DNA from: CAVVUC01 sp963751395
GTDB taxonomy: Bacteria; Verrucomicrobiota; Verrucomicrobiia; Chthoniobacterales; Chthoniobacteraceae
Reading direction: 5' to 3'
Assembly (NCBI GenBank): GCA_963751395.1
Contig: CAVVUC010000002.1
Span: 1,550,001-1,614,000, forward strand
DNA: 64,000 bases
The translations under genes were made by a program, and so were the position numbers. The notes beneath the pieces are model-generated. The model was not told where the DNA came from. It made no database searches and saw nothing but the letters and a program-made list of their open reading frames with translations. Of the stretch, positions 45,368 through 56,756 are shown piece by piece. Numbering within the stretch: position 1 is the first letter of the stretch; every line of letters starts with the position of its first letter.

Positions 45368-46459
45368 TTAGTTATCCTCCGCGATCTTGTGCTCGAGTTC
45401 CTCGACCTCGTGCTTGATCTCGCTGAGCTTCGCGTGTTCGGTCGGACGGTAGAAAAGATAGATCACCCCGCCGACCACGCCCCAGAAAAGAACCATCGCA
45501 AACCCGGTGAGCGAAATGACGACGGCATCGGCCTCCTTGATCCCGCAGAGGGTGCTCAACAGCGCCTGGAACAATCCCTCGCGGACGCCCGTCCCGCCGA
45601 CGCTGATCGGCAGCGCTGCGAGCGTGTTGATGATCGGCATCACGGCGAAGAAATCGAGCAGGGGAACATTTGCGCGCAGCGAACGCGCGGCGGCGTAGAA
45701 CATGTAGAAGGACGCAAGGTGAACACCGATCGAGAGGGAGATCGCCGTCAGCGAAGCTTTCCAGGCGCGGGCGTAAAGGTTGTAGGCGACCGAGAGGTCG
45801 ATGAGGATGTCGCGAAGCGGCATTTTCTTCGGGAGCTTGTGGATCAGGCCCATGCCTGTGATCGTGAAGGAAAAGATGATCCCGATGCAGCTCGATCCGA
45901 GCACCGCGAGCAGGATGTAAAGCAGCTTGCTCGTGCCCGGAATCTGCACCAGCCAGTCTTTCATCGCTGCCGGCGAGAAAAGCCAGGCGGCCTCAAAATG
46001 CGGCACGGCCTGCCCCTGCGTCAGCCAGCCCCAGCGCAACGCGATCACCACTCCCGCCACGAGGATGAGCCCGAACAGCCCGATCACTCGATCGATCAGC
46101 ACCGCGAGCAGCGCCTGGGTCTTCCTGCCCGGCGTTTCTTTCAGCAGGTAGAAAATCTTCACGACATCGCCTCCGGTGCCGCCGGGCATGAACTGGTTGA
46201 AGAAAATCCCGATCATGAGCAGCGCTCCGAGCCGGAACCAGCCGATGCGAATGCCCTGCACCCCGAGCAGAACCTGCCAGCGGGCCGCCGCGAGGATCTC
46301 CACGACTCCGTAGGAAAAAATGCCCGCCAGAATCCAGACCGGATCGGCATGGCTGATCGCACGCCACATGTCCGCCCGCTTTTGCGGATCGTGAAAAATC
46401 CAGACGAGGATGCCCAGCGTGACGAGAACCTGAATGATCGTGAGAATGGTCTTCTTCAA
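45368..46459 (-). CDS. Lysylphosphatidylglycerol synthase TM-region (UPF0104) family membrane protein
   Basis: This 363-residue inner-membrane protein has about eight hydrophobic helices. The family motifs FNQFMPGGTGGDVVKIFYLL and IPISVGGTGVREG-type segment (LPISVGGTGVREGLFQ) are clear. The family is related to the flippase part of MprF and to AglD. A charged C-terminal tail (SEIKHEVEELEHKIAEDN) may be a short coiled coil. Its lipid or glycolipid cargo is unknown. Confidence 0.83.
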   Translation of the reverse strand: MKKTILTIIQVLVTLGILVWIFHDPQKRADMWRAISHADPVWILAGIFSYGVVEILAAARWQVLLGVQGIRIGWFRLGALLMIGIFFNQFMPGGTGGDVVKIFYLLKETPGRKTQALLAVLIDRVIGLFGLILVAGVVIALRWGWLTQGQAVPHFEAAWLFSPAAMKDWLVQIPGTSKLLYILLAVLGSSCIGIIFSFTITGMGLIHKLPKKMPLRDILIDLSVAYNLYARAWKASLTAISLSIGVHLASFYMFYAAARSLRANVPLLDFFAVMPIINTLAALPISVGGTGVREGLFQALLSTLCGIKEADAVVISLTGFAMVLFWGVVGGVIYLFYRPTEHAKLSEIKHEVEELEHKIAEDN

Positions 46460-46629
46460 GGTTGTTTGCTGTGTGCTTTCAGAGTGCGGTTTGGGCGGGA
46501 CAACTGGCGCATTTGTCTATCAGGAGCGCCCTAAGACTGCAACCGCCATCATGCTCAACTCGATTGGCGCTAGTCTTGGCATGAGAGAAAATCAGCCTCA
46601 GCCCTCTCCGAAGCGGCACTGCACGGCTT

Positions 46630-46926
46630 TCAACCCGAAAGTCGTTGTGTGATGGATTCAGGGTTCTTTCGCAGATCGAGAATGGCCCCGACCATCAGCC
46701 GCTCGCCTGCAATTGTGTAAAAGACACCGAATCCAAACGGCCGTAGAACTAACCGGCGATACGCACCTCGATAGACGGGTGCCATCTCAGGTTGCATCCT
46801 CAGCCGCTCCAGTGCGAAGTCGAGCGTTCGGTAAAAGCGTTCCCCAAGACCCGACCGTTGGTCCTCCAGCCAGACGTAAGCCTCGAGCAAGTCTGCCTCG
46901 GCACCTTCTAGCAACTCAACGCGCAT
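46630..46926 (-). CDS. RelE/ParE-superfamily toxin
   Basis: I start at the ATG at 46926, which shares one base with the antitoxin stop. The 98 residues have the family pattern: MRVELLEGAEADLLEAYVW, GERFYRTLDFALERL, YRGAYRRLVLRPFGFGVFY and a late strand MVGAILDLRKNP. Such proteins are mRNA interferases or gyrase poisons. It forms an antitoxin-first operon with 46926-47159. Confidence 0.82.
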   Translation of the reverse strand: MRVELLEGAEADLLEAYVWLEDQRSGLGERFYRTLDFALERLRMQPEMAPVYRGAYRRLVLRPFGFGVFYTIAGERLMVGAILDLRKNPESITQRLSG

Positions 46927-47159
46927 CAAGCGCGGCGGGTGGCGAAGCGGCGTTTGACTTCCTCCCAAGTTGACGATTGCAAGGGATCGTCGCGATACGC
47001 GGCGAAGCGTTCGTCGAGAAGCCTCACATGATCTTGACGGACTGGAAACTCGTCTGCGCGCGCGCGACCCAGTTTCACCGAGAGGCGGCTGAGGAGTTCC
47101 TCTTGTTGCGCCAAAGGCAGCGTTTCAACAGCGGACTCGATTTCGGTGAGGGTACTCAT
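46926..47159 (-). CDS. Antitoxin, putative addiction-module component family
   Basis: The 77-residue protein begins at ATG 47159 (MSTLTEIESAVETLPLAQQE) and continues LLSRLSVKL; it ends DDPLQSSTWEEVKRRF, the usual C-terminal motif of small addiction-module antitoxins. It precedes and overlaps the RelE-type toxin. Confidence 0.75.
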   Translation of the reverse strand: MSTLTEIESAVETLPLAQQEELLSRLSVKLGRARADEFPVRQDHVRLLDERFAAYRDDPLQSSTWEEVKRRFATRRA

Positions 47160-47228
47160 GGTCGGAAAAGTACCACCGCGAGGTCTTGCTGACAAGGGCG
47201 TACGCTGGTCTCCGCGCCGCGACGGATG

Positions 47229-48143
47229 TCAGCCTTGTCCGAACCGTTCCTTCCACTGCTGGAGGGAGAGCATGATTTCCTCCTTCGTGCGGCGCGGGCC
47301 CATTTCCCAGACGAAGAGCGTGTCCTTCGGCAGCAGCGGAACGAGTTTGTCGTATTGAATGGCGCCGGTGAAAGGGGCGCAATGATCTTTCCCGGGCCAT
47401 TTGGTGTCGTGCAGGTGGCAGCCGAGCAGTTTGCCGCGGATTTGGGAAAGCCACTGGAAGTGATCGACGAAGCCGAGGTTCTCCTTGATCTGGATGTGGC
47501 CGAAGTCGTGCCAGTAGCCGACGTTGGGCGAATTGAGCGACTGCAACAGGCCGGGAATTTCCCGTTCATTCGGGATTTCCTCGTAAGACTGCCGGCCCTC
47601 GACGCCCAGCTTGATATTCTTCGGCGCGGCGTAGGCGAGGATCTGTTCGAGGCATTCCTTCGAGCGTCTCAGGTAGAACGTCGATTTTTCCTCGCGCTTT
47701 TTCACGGCGGCAAGCTTCAGCTTCACGTACCGACGGGAGTTGTGTTCGCCCAGTTGCGCGAGTTCGATGAGCTTGTCGGTGATCGGTTCCATCGGCACCC
47801 GGCCGAGGTGCAGCACGACAATCGGAGCGCCAAGCCGTTCGGCAAAGTCGATCGTCTGGAATGTGAGCTTCAGCGCGCGTTCGCGCTCGGAATCGCGGTG
47901 CGAGGAGAACTGGTAGCAGTCCGGTGCGGCGTGCGTGATCTCGATCGGCAGGGGGCAGAAGTTGTGAAGGCTGGAAAACTTCACCTTGCCGGCGTCGTAG
48001 TATTTTTGAATCCCCTCCATCAACGACAGCCGGATGCCATGCCCCAGCTCGATGTTCTCGAAGCCCATGTCGAGAATTTCCTGAAGCATCTCGGCGCCGT
48101 TCGTGTGCCGGGCCGAGTTCCAACAGGTCGAGCAGGAGAGCAT
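47229..48143 (-). CDS. Sugar phosphate isomerase/epimerase-like TIM-barrel protein
   Basis: The 304-residue protein fits the xylose isomerase-like/AP endonuclease 2 family: MGFENIELGHGIRLSL, FSSLHNFCPLPI, APIVVLHLGRVPM, NIKLGVEGRQSYEE, VGYWHDFGHIQIKE, and LLGCHLHDTKWPGKDHCAPF. Metal-binding Glu, Asp and His residues are in the usual order. The substrate is unknown. The first 15 residues (MLSCSTCWNSARHTN) are probably the beginning of the first barrel strand. The RelE-type module lies 69 bases downstream. Confidence 0.8.
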   Translation of the reverse strand: MLSCSTCWNSARHTNGAEMLQEILDMGFENIELGHGIRLSLMEGIQKYYDAGKVKFSSLHNFCPLPIEITHAAPDCYQFSSHRDSERERALKLTFQTIDFAERLGAPIVVLHLGRVPMEPITDKLIELAQLGEHNSRRYVKLKLAAVKKREEKSTFYLRRSKECLEQILAYAAPKNIKLGVEGRQSYEEIPNEREIPGLLQSLNSPNVGYWHDFGHIQIKENLGFVDHFQWLSQIRGKLLGCHLHDTKWPGKDHCAPFTGAIQYDKLVPLLPKDTLFVWEMGPRRTKEEIMLSLQQWKERFGQG

Positions 48144-48154
48144 GGGGAGGGGAG

Positions 48155-48240
48155 TTATGATTTATGATTTCAGATTTATGATTTGAGATTGAGGCGGACG
48201 GCGGGAGCGGTTTTTCAATCCAAAATCCAAAATCCAAAAT
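48155..48240. repeat. Short A/T-rich tandem repeats
   Basis: Two runs occur: ATTTATGATTT/CAGATTTATGATTTGAG at about 48160-48190, and AATCCAAAATCCAAAATCC at about 48220-48240. They are typical interspersed short repeats between genes. Confidence 0.7.
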
Positions 48241-48251
48241 CTAAATGCACA

Positions 48252-50842
48252 TCACTGTCCCCATGTGATCAGCCGCAGCTCGTGGGCCTGTGTCAGGTTC
48301 GGGTGCGTGGGGATGACCCGGACATTCAGGCCGTAGCTGCCGCTCTCGCTGGCCGGGATTTTTCCGGAGAAGATGTAGGTTCCGTCCTCGATCTTCTTCG
48401 AATCGGCGAGCGGCACCATCACCGGATGCACGATCTCGTTGTTCAGGTTTTCACCGTAGTAAGCCTGGACGGTGACTTCCGTCGGCTTGATGGACCCGAG
48501 CGTGATCCTCGCGCTGACTTCGAGCGTTTCGCCGACGGTGACGTTGGTGCCGTTGCCGCCTTTGATGATCACGTTGCCGACGTGAACCTTCGGCCAGGCC
48601 TTGCGGATCGAGTCCTTCCATTTGCTGAGCTCGACGCCGACCTTGCCGTTGCCGCCCGCGAGGGTCGCGTGGCTCTTCGCCGCCGGCTCGTAAAGCCCCT
48701 CGCTGTATTCTTTCACCATGCGATGCGTGTTGAACATCGGCACCACGGTGCGGATGGATTCGCGCATGAGGTTGATCCACGCGAGCGGGAGCCTGCCGTC
48801 CGGCTTCGCGTAGTAAAGCGGGATGACGCGCGTTTCGAGGATGTGGAAAAGGCTGGCCACGTCCACTTCGTCCTCATAGCTCGCGTCGGGAAGCGCCTCG
48901 GTCGTCTCCGGAATTTCCGCGCCGATGGCCCAGCCGGCTTTTTGGTTTTCCTTGTAAGCTTCGCACCACCAGCCATCGAGCACGCTGAGGTTCAATCCGC
49001 CGCTGGGCGGCAGCTTCATGCCGCTGGTGCCGCTGGCTTCGAGCGGACGGCGCGGGTTGTTGAGCCAGAGATCGACGCCCTGGTAAAGGCGGCGGCCGAC
49101 GTAGTGGTCGTAGTTTTCGACAAAGACGATGTGGTTCTCGAACTCCGGCATGCGCGAGAATTGATAGACCTTCTGGATGAATTGCTTGCCGGGTTCGTCC
49201 TTGGGATGCGCTTTGCCGGCGAAGATGAACTGCACCGGGCGCTCCGGGTTGCTGATGAGTTTGCGCAAACGCTCCGGATCGCGGAAGAGCAAGTGTGGCG
49301 CGCTTGTAGGTCGCGAACCGTCGCGCGAACCCGATGGTGAGAACTTCCGGGATCGAGCATGTTGGCGAGCGCGTGGAGCTTGTCCGGCGTTTCGCGGAGG
49401 CGCTCGCGTTGCGCTTTCACCCGCTCGCGCACGAATTCGACAAGCCGCTTCTTCTGCGCCTGATGCGTGCTCCAGATGACTTCGTCCGGGATGTCCTGCA
49501 CTTTGCGCCAGAAATCGGAGTCGGTGAGTTTCTCCTCCCAGCCGGGCAGGTAGCGGTCGTAGATCGGCACGAAGTCGGGGCTCATCCACGTCTTGGTGTG
49601 GATGCCGTTGGTTACGCTGGTGATCGGCACTTCGTTCTGCGGCACGCCGGTCCAGACATCCTTCCAGAGCCCCTGCGAGACGCGCCCGTGCAACTCGGAG
49701 ACGCCGTTGGCATGCCGGCTCGTGCGAAGCGCCAGGATGGTCATCGAGAACGGCTCGCCCGGGCTGTTGCGGAACTGGCCGAAGCTCATGAATGTCGGCC
49801 AGTCGATGCCGACCTTGGCCGGGTAGTCGGCGAAGTATTTCCGCATGAGATCGACCGCGAACGCGTCGTTGCCGGCTGGCACGGGCGTGTGCGTGGTGAA
49901 GATGTTGCCGGCGGCGACGATCTGCAGCGCCGAGTAGAAATCGAGGCCGTCCTCCTCCACGCGGCGGCGGATGCGCTCGAGGGCGCAAAATGCCGCGTGA
50001 CCCTCGTTCATGTGAAACACGCTCGGCTTGATCCCGAGCGCGCTGAGAGCATGCACGCCGCCGATGCCGAGAACGATCTCCTGCTGCACCCGCATGTCGT
50101 GATCGCCGCCATAAAGCTGGGCGGTGATTTTCTGATCCTCCGGCGAGTTTTCCGGAATGCATGTGTCCAGCAGGTAGAGCGTGATGCGGCCCACCGCTAG
50201 CTGCCACACCTTGGCCTTTACCTGGCGGCCCGCCATGTCCACCGTGACGACGAGCGGCGCTCCGTCCTTGTCAAGCGTGTCGCGAACGGGCAGATGCGAG
50301 AAGTTCTGGTTGAGCTGCTTGCTCTCCTGCCAGCCGTCCTTGTTGATCTCCTGGAGAAAATAGCCGTCCTTGTAGAGCAGGCCGATCGCGAGGAAGTTCA
50401 AGCCGAGATCGCTCGCCGATTTGCAATGATCGCCCGAGAGAATGCCCAGACCGCCCGAGTAGTTCGGAAACGACTCGTGGAAACCGAACTCGGCGGAGAA
50501 ATAAGCGATGGGGCCGTCCTGTAGCGGCGAATCCTTGCGGAGCTTGCCGTAGGTGTCGGGGCGCTGCATGTAAGTGCGGAACTCGGCAAGAACCACGTCC
50601 ATTTCCCGGATGAAATCATCGTCGGCAGCCACCTTTTCGAGGCGCTTCTGACGCGAAAGCTGGAGCATCCGCAGCGGGCTGTGGTTGGTTTTGTTCCAGA
50701 GTTCCGGATCGAGATGGCGGAAAAGCTTCCGGGCATCGGGTTCCCACGTCCACCAAAGGTTGTAAACCAGCTCGCGCAGCGGCTCGAGGCTCTCCGGCAA
50801 TTTCGGGATGACGTTGTAGGTGTGCAATGGCTGCATTTTCAT
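48252..50842 (-). CDS. glgP: Alpha-glucan phosphorylase (two frameshifts)
   Basis: Two reverse frames together give a protein of about 862 residues that releases glucose 1-phosphate from glycogen-type glucans. The first (from ATG 50842) has LVYNLWWTWEPDA, AYFSAEFGFHESFPNYSGG, FHMNEGHAAF and TSVTNGIHTKTW. The second has YQGVDLWLNNPRRPLEASG and TSGMK, the PLP-site region, and ends with a C-terminal beta domain. The frame is broken twice within 60 bases, at 49348 and 49290. Taking one base out at each gives LTIGFARRFATYKRA followed by LLFRDPERL, the expected family sequence. It fits with the two secreted GH13 enzymes as an alpha-glucan pathway. Confidence 0.88.
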
Positions 50843-50997
50843 CTTCTGTCTTGTTGTTGGTTACTTGTCTTTTTTGTCTCGATTGCGGAGGGACGGCCAA
50901 AACTAGCGGGCGCTTTTCTTGTGGCAAGCAAAGAAAGTGCCCCGCTCCACTCCATTTGTGTGATTGAAAGTGGGTCCGTCTGCGACGGGCGCGTTCA

Positions 50998-51125
50998 AGG
51001 AGCGGCGCGCTTCCAGCCGTCGGCCCAAACCGCCGCGCGAAGCGCCATGCCAAAGATCCCGGCCACGATGCTATTTGCGCTGCGCGGCTGGTATTTTGGT
51101 CGGCGGCTGGAAACGCGCCGCTCCT
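50998..51125. mobile_element. 128-base element with about 32-bp terminal inverted repeats
   Basis: AGGAGCGGCGCGCTTCCAGC at the left is the reverse complement, with three mismatches over about 31 bases, of the right arm ending CCAGCCGCC-type sequence (GGCTGGAAACGCGCCGCTCCT). It carries no gene, which fits a MITE or similar element. Confidence 0.7.
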
Positions 51126-51249
51126 CGAAGCCTCCCCCGGCACCGGCGGCGCGGTACCCTCCATTCAGGATGCCGACCTGGAAACTGTTTTTGGAAACGC
51201 CGTTTTACTGCGCTCCATGCATACGCGTTTTCCTTACGACACTTATCTG

Positions 51250-51278
51250 TTGACGCCCTTCAGGAAAATAGTTACAAA
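51250..51278 (+). promoter_or_regulatory. Candidate sigma-70-type promoter with overlapping palindrome
   Basis: TTGACG at 51250-51255 is followed after 17 bases by TACAAA at 51273-51278. The palindrome AATAGTT-ACA-AACTATT (51267-51283) overlaps the -10 position and could be an operator. It is 215 bases before the start of the PEP-CTERM gene. The evidence is only pattern match. Confidence 0.3.
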
Positions 51279-51492
51279 CTATTGCGTCAGATAAAAACCC
51301 CCACGAGCTTCATCCGTCCACCAAGATGCAAGACTCACACAATTCTGGATTCCAATGGCTTGCGCTGTACTGATCCGGCTTTTTTCATTTAACTGTTCAA
51401 TAACTCAAGTATTTCACAATTCTTAGTTTACAATAGCTTCCAACTCACCGTTTCCTCTCAGTATCACCCGCACATACTCTCAACCCCCGTAT

Positions 51493-54400
51493 ATGAACAC
51501 CATGAACTCTGCCAGCTCTCCTCAAAACTCCGGTCGTTCAAATCCCAATCAACCGAGGTTTTGCATCGCAATCACGCGGCGCAAAGCACTTCTTCTCTTG
51601 GTGGCGATTTCGTTTCTCGGATTGTCTCAACTCGGCCATGCCGGCAACTTATGGGATGGCGGTGGCGGTAACGGCACATGGAGCGTGAACTCCAACTGGG
51701 ATTCGGACAGTGCTCCGGGCTACGGAACCCTGACTTTCAACGACTCCAACAACGGCCAGGTACTCGATGTTCAACGACAGCATCACATCGATGAATCAAC
51801 TGTTCTGGACTGGCACGGGTGCGTGGACGCTCAGCGGCGCGGCTGTGCTTTCGCTCTATGACAACGGCGGGACGCAGGCGAAGATCGAGAACCAAAGCAC
51901 GGCATTGGTGACTATCAACGCGCCGATCACCTTTGCGGCGACTTCGGGGGCAGCATTCGGCGAAATCAACGCCGTCAATGGCGACATCACCTTTGGCTCG
52001 GGCGCACTGACCGTCAACGGTTCGCAGGTCAACGGCATCAAGATGTTCAGTGGGGGCCACACCGTTACCTACAACAACACCGTCAGCGCCTCTGGAAAGT
52101 GGTTCGCCACCACGTCCGCGACGGGCATGACGATGGCGGTCGGCGGAGCGTTCACTTCTGGTGACATTTACTTGATGAACGGCAGCGCGCTGAAACTAAA
52201 CAGCGGCGGCTCGATCAGCACCAGCGCATTGCGGCTCGGCGGCGATTTTGGGACAACGCTCACGCAAGACCTCACCAAGGGCGCCACCTTCCAACTTACC
52301 AGCGGTAACGGCGGTCTGAACTTCGCGGGCATCATCAATACGGTCTCCAGCAATACCTCGAATGCGCTGCTCATTGATTCTCTCAACACGAGCGGCACCA
52401 ACACGCTCAGCGGCGGCAGTTTCCTTGACAGCGATTTGAAGACGCAGGTCGCGTCCGGCGGCACACTGAACTTTTCCGGAGGCTCCATCGACATCAAGAA
52501 TCGCAAGCTGACGATCAGCGGCTCAGGCACCACAATCATCAATGAAGCGCTGAGCAGTTCACTAACGGCAGGTGGTTATCTACTGAAGGAAGGATCCGGC
52601 ACGCTGATTCTGCAAGGGACTTCCAACAACTACACCGGCACCAACTCGGGCACGCTCAACGCAAACGGCACGCAGATCAGCGGGGGCATTCTTGGGATTT
52701 ATGCCGACACCAGCCTCGGCCTCGCTCCAGCAGGTGCCTACAACAACATCCAGTTTATCGGCAGCGGCACGCTTCAGGACACGGCGAACAACATCACATT
52801 GAATGCGAATAGAAACATCAGTGTTACGAGCGGCACTGCAACCTTCGATACCCTCGGCAACACGCTGACGATCAGCGGCACGATCGGTAGTTCGACCGGC
52901 TTCATCAAGACCGGCACCGGAACACTGATCGTTGTTGCTGCGAATACCGCCTTGAGCGGGACCGCCTTTGTCAACGCCGGCACTTTGTCATTTGCCAATA
53001 GTAGCGCGCCGACTTTGGGCACGGCGGTGATAAACCTTGCCGACGGAACAGCTGTCCGGTGGTTGGGCGATGGCAACTCGGGCAGAACTAATTTTCCCAG
53101 CAACGCGATCACCGTGGCGAACAGCGGGACGGCGTCGATTTCCTTTGGGGCTGCTTCCAGCGGTTATTCAGGCTTGTTTACTGGCGCGGCGGACAGCTAC
53201 TTGAAAGTGGATAACAACAGCACTTTGCCGCTCAGCAACACGGGCGCAAAGCAGTTCCAAAACTTCTTGGGAACGGTGGAGGTCACGGCGGGCAGTGGAA
53301 TCCGCTATACTCCGACAGGGGGATTTGCGAACGGCGGCGACAGCACCACATTTATTGTCAATGGCAGCATGTACAGCCGTAACGGTGGCAGCGGGGCCTT
53401 GGGAGCGCTATCGGGCACTGGCTCCATCCAGGGGAGCACTAATTCCGGTGCAGTCACTTACACAATTGGCGCAAAGGGAATCGACAGCACCTTTGCCGGT
53501 AACATCACCGGTGGTGTGGGCGGCGTGAGCATCTCGAAGACCGGCACAGCAACTCTGACATTGTCGGGAACGATGTCGTCTGCCGGTGCGGTGACCGTGA
53601 ATAACGGAATGCTGCGCTTCAACGGCAACAAGACCGGCGCGGGAGCAATCGCAGTGAACCTCGGCACGTTGGCGGGCACAGGGACGGCGCTTGGAGTCAC
53701 CACGGTATCAGGCACTGCCCGCCTCGCCCCCGGAGACTCCTCGGCTCCCACTGGAATTGGGACGCTCAAGCTCGGTTCGTTGACCCTTACAGGTGGCAAC
53801 GGATCAACGACCGGAGCGATATTGGATTTCGAATTCGGCGCGGGGAACGACAAAGTGGTTCTGGATACAAGCGGAGTCTTAACTCTGAATAACGGCATCC
53901 GGCTGAACCTCTACAACGACAAGGCGCTTACGGCGTTCTCCACGAATGGAACTTATACGTTGTTTGATGCGTCGGCAGGAACGGTAAGCGGTTTCAGCGC
54001 GGGTTCGAGTTTCGTTGTCCAGAACCCGGTGGCTGGAAGGAGCTATAGCTTCCTTTCCACCAGCGGCACCGTGCAGATGGTTATCGATACGATAGTAACT
54101 CCCAACTACTGGGCATTGGACTCGAATAGCTCTTGGAACACCGCGAGCAACTGGTCCCAAAACCTGATTCCCAACTTCCAGAGGGCATTGGCAAACTTTG
54201 GTCCTGGCATTTCCGGAACTGCTGGCACTCCGTTCACCGGACCGCATACAGTCACGCTGGACGGCGTCCAAACCGTCGGCCAGATCATCTTTAACGATGT
54301 CAACTCGTTCACCATTACTTCGGGGAGCGGTGGGAGCCTGGTGCTGGACAATTCCGCGGTGCCAAGTGCAATCACCGTGACGACGGGAACCCACTCCATC

Positions 54401-56563
54401 AGCGCGCCGATTGCCGTTTCGGCGCAGGGGCTCGGCGTGGATGTGGCCTCGGGACAGCTTGTAACACTCTCGAACACCGTGAGCGGGACATCCGCTGCGT
54501 TGACCAAGACGAGTGCGGGCACTCTGGCGCTCACCGGCAGCAACACTTACGCAGGTGGCACAACCTTGACCAGCGGCACCTTGCAGGTGAACAGCGACGC
54601 CAGCCTCGGTGCGACTTCCGGCAACCTGGTGTTCGGCGGCGGCACACTGCAACTGCTCTCCAGCGCGACTTCCTCACGAAACTATCAGGTCTCGGGGGCA
54701 AGCAACGCCAACATCGACACGAATGGCAGCAACCTCACGCTCAACACCGGAATCTCACGCGTTGCTGCTGCGACGGGTGGCGTGGTAAAGAGCGGCGGCG
54801 GCACGCTGACCCTGGCGGGCAGCAACAGCTACACTGGCTCCACGACGGTAAACTTGGGCAGCGTGGTTCTGGACGCCAGCGGCGTGATCAACGGTACAAC
54901 GGTAACGGTCAATGGCGGCGGCACATTTACCAACAACGGTTCACTCGCCGGAACGACGGGAACGGCAGCCAACGGAACTTTTCTCTTATCCTCGGGAACG
55001 GCTGTGTTCAGCAGTGCGGTAAACGCATCTGACACCGCAAGCTTGAGTAACTTGATCAGGATGAACGGCGGAAGTTTGTCCGCTGCCAGCGTCAGCGTGG
55101 GGCGCACGAATGGCGGGACCATTTCGTCAGAACCGACAGCCGGTTCCACAGGGATGGGATTCTACGTCACCGGCGGCACGGCAAACATCAGCGGGGCCAT
55201 GAACATTGTTGGCAGCAACTCGACGGCAAGCGCCCGCATCGACGGCGGCGAGGTGAATGTGGGTGGCACGGTCACCATTGGCCTTGGCAATACGGGCCGC
55301 TGGTCTGTGCTCGACGTGAATGGCGGCACCTTCACTTCCACTGGCGCTTCCACCGGCATTCAGATCGGCTCGGGTAGTGAAGGCAACGCGGAGTTCCTGG
55401 TGCGCGCTGGCACGGCCACGGTTGAGAAAGTCACGTTCTTTGGCACGGGAGCCAGCACATACGCGGGTGTTGCGAGGGTGAACGGCGGTTCGCTCTATGT
55501 CGGCAGCGGCGGCATCGTCGCCACCGGCACGAACCCCAACTTTGCTTCCACGATCAAACTCGCTGGCGGCACCCTGGGCGCAAAGGCCGATTGGGCCTCC
55601 GCTGTGAACTTGGCTCTGACCGGCACCAGCAGCATCCGGGCGGCTGATGCCTCCAATGTTGCGCATGATATTGCCTTGAGCGGGGTTCTCAGCGGAACCG
55701 GCAGCTTCACCAAGACCGGCGACGGCACGTTGACACTCTCCGGCAGCAACAGCTACACCGGCGGGACGACCCTCACCTCTGGCACGCTCGTCTTGGGGGA
55801 CAACTACGCGCTCGGCACCACCGGCACCCTGACCATGAACGGCGGCGACCTTGCTTCAAGTGCTGGCGGCCGGTCGATTGCCAACCCGGTCGTCGTGACC
55901 GGCACCATCGGCGGGATAACCGGCGACAACAATTTGACGTTCACCGGCGGGGCCAGCGGCTCGGGGAACTTCGTGGTGAAAGGAACCGGAACTGTGAAGA
56001 TCTCCGGCGCTGAAAATTCGTTCAGGCCAACCGGGATTCAGGTCAACAACGGGGGCACGCTGCTGCTTGGCGGCAGCAACCAGATCAATAGTGCAAGCAC
56101 GGCGGTGAACCTTGCCGGAGGCACGCTTGCGATGACAGGCACGATGAGCGACAGCGTGGGAGCGCTGACGCTTTCGCAGAATTCGACGATCGACATGGGC
56201 ACCGGATCGGCTCAACTGACCCTGTATTCCCTGGGAGGGCTGACGAGTAACAGCTTGAGCATCTACAACTGGAGTGGCAATCTCGGCACTGGCGGCGGAA
56301 CGGATCGGCTCTTCCTAAGCACGACCACTCTTTTGGATCTAAACCAGATCAAATTCTTTGATGGCGGCGCAGGCAGCACCCAGATTGGCTATGCGACGCT
56401 TCGTCTTGATGGAGGCGAACTCGTCCCCGTGCCCGAGCCGGCCACGATCATCGGAGCCTTTGCCTTTGTCGGCATGATCGTCCTGCGCGAGCGGCGGCGC
56501 TTGCGCAGTCTGCTGAGGGTAATCCGGCAAGCGGGAGTCATCAATACACAATTTCCGAACTAA
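51493..56563 (+). CDS. Giant autotransporter-associated beta-strand repeat protein with PEP-CTERM anchor (one frameshift)
   Basis: The protein of about 1690 residues begins with a long leader (TRRKALLLLVAISFLGLS) and then NLWDGGGGNGTWSVNSNWDS, the usual opening of these proteins. An extra base at 51766 (CTC or CTG) links this to the rest of the frame. Many autotransporter-associated repeats follow, e.g. LTKTSAGTLALTGSNTYAGG, GGGTLTLAGSNSYTGSTTV and SFTKTGDGTLTLSGSNSYTG. The C-terminus has VPVPEPATIIG, a hydrophobic helix (AFAFVGMIVL) and RERRRLRSLL, the PEP-CTERM sorting signal processed by exosortase. It is probably displayed outside the cell as a beta-helix adhesin or matrix protein. No outer-membrane barrel is present. 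A perfect hairpin terminator follows. Confidence 0.9.
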
Positions 56564-56644
56564 TCCTTTCCGCTGACAATCGAGCTGTGATGCCGGTTTT
56601 GGGGCCGGCGGGGACACATGCAGGTTGTCAGCAGGGAAACAGAA

Positions 56645-56687
56645 GCCGTCGCGGTGTTCTTGGCGGGGCACCGCGACGGCACTTTTT
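56645..56687 (+). terminator. Intrinsic terminator after the PEP-CTERM gene
   Basis: GCCGTCGCGGTG pairs perfectly with CACCGCGACGGC (12 bp) around a 12-base loop, and TTTTT follows three bases later. It lies 81 bases after the stop. This is the strongest terminator in the window. Confidence 0.75.
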
Positions 56688-56756
56688 CCATCGGAGCAAA
56701 AATGAGTGCGGTGATTCCGACCGAATTTCTGTTTCCTTCGACGCCGTCTGGTGCGC

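Larger units (their letters stand above)
50843..51492. other. Intergenic region upstream of the PEP-CTERM gene
   Basis: About 650 bases without a supported gene. It holds the inverted-repeat element at 50998-51125 and a possible promoter at 51250-51283, which are listed separately. The stretch 51300-51490 is AT-rich relative to the rest and may be a long untranslated leader. Confidence 0.5.
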
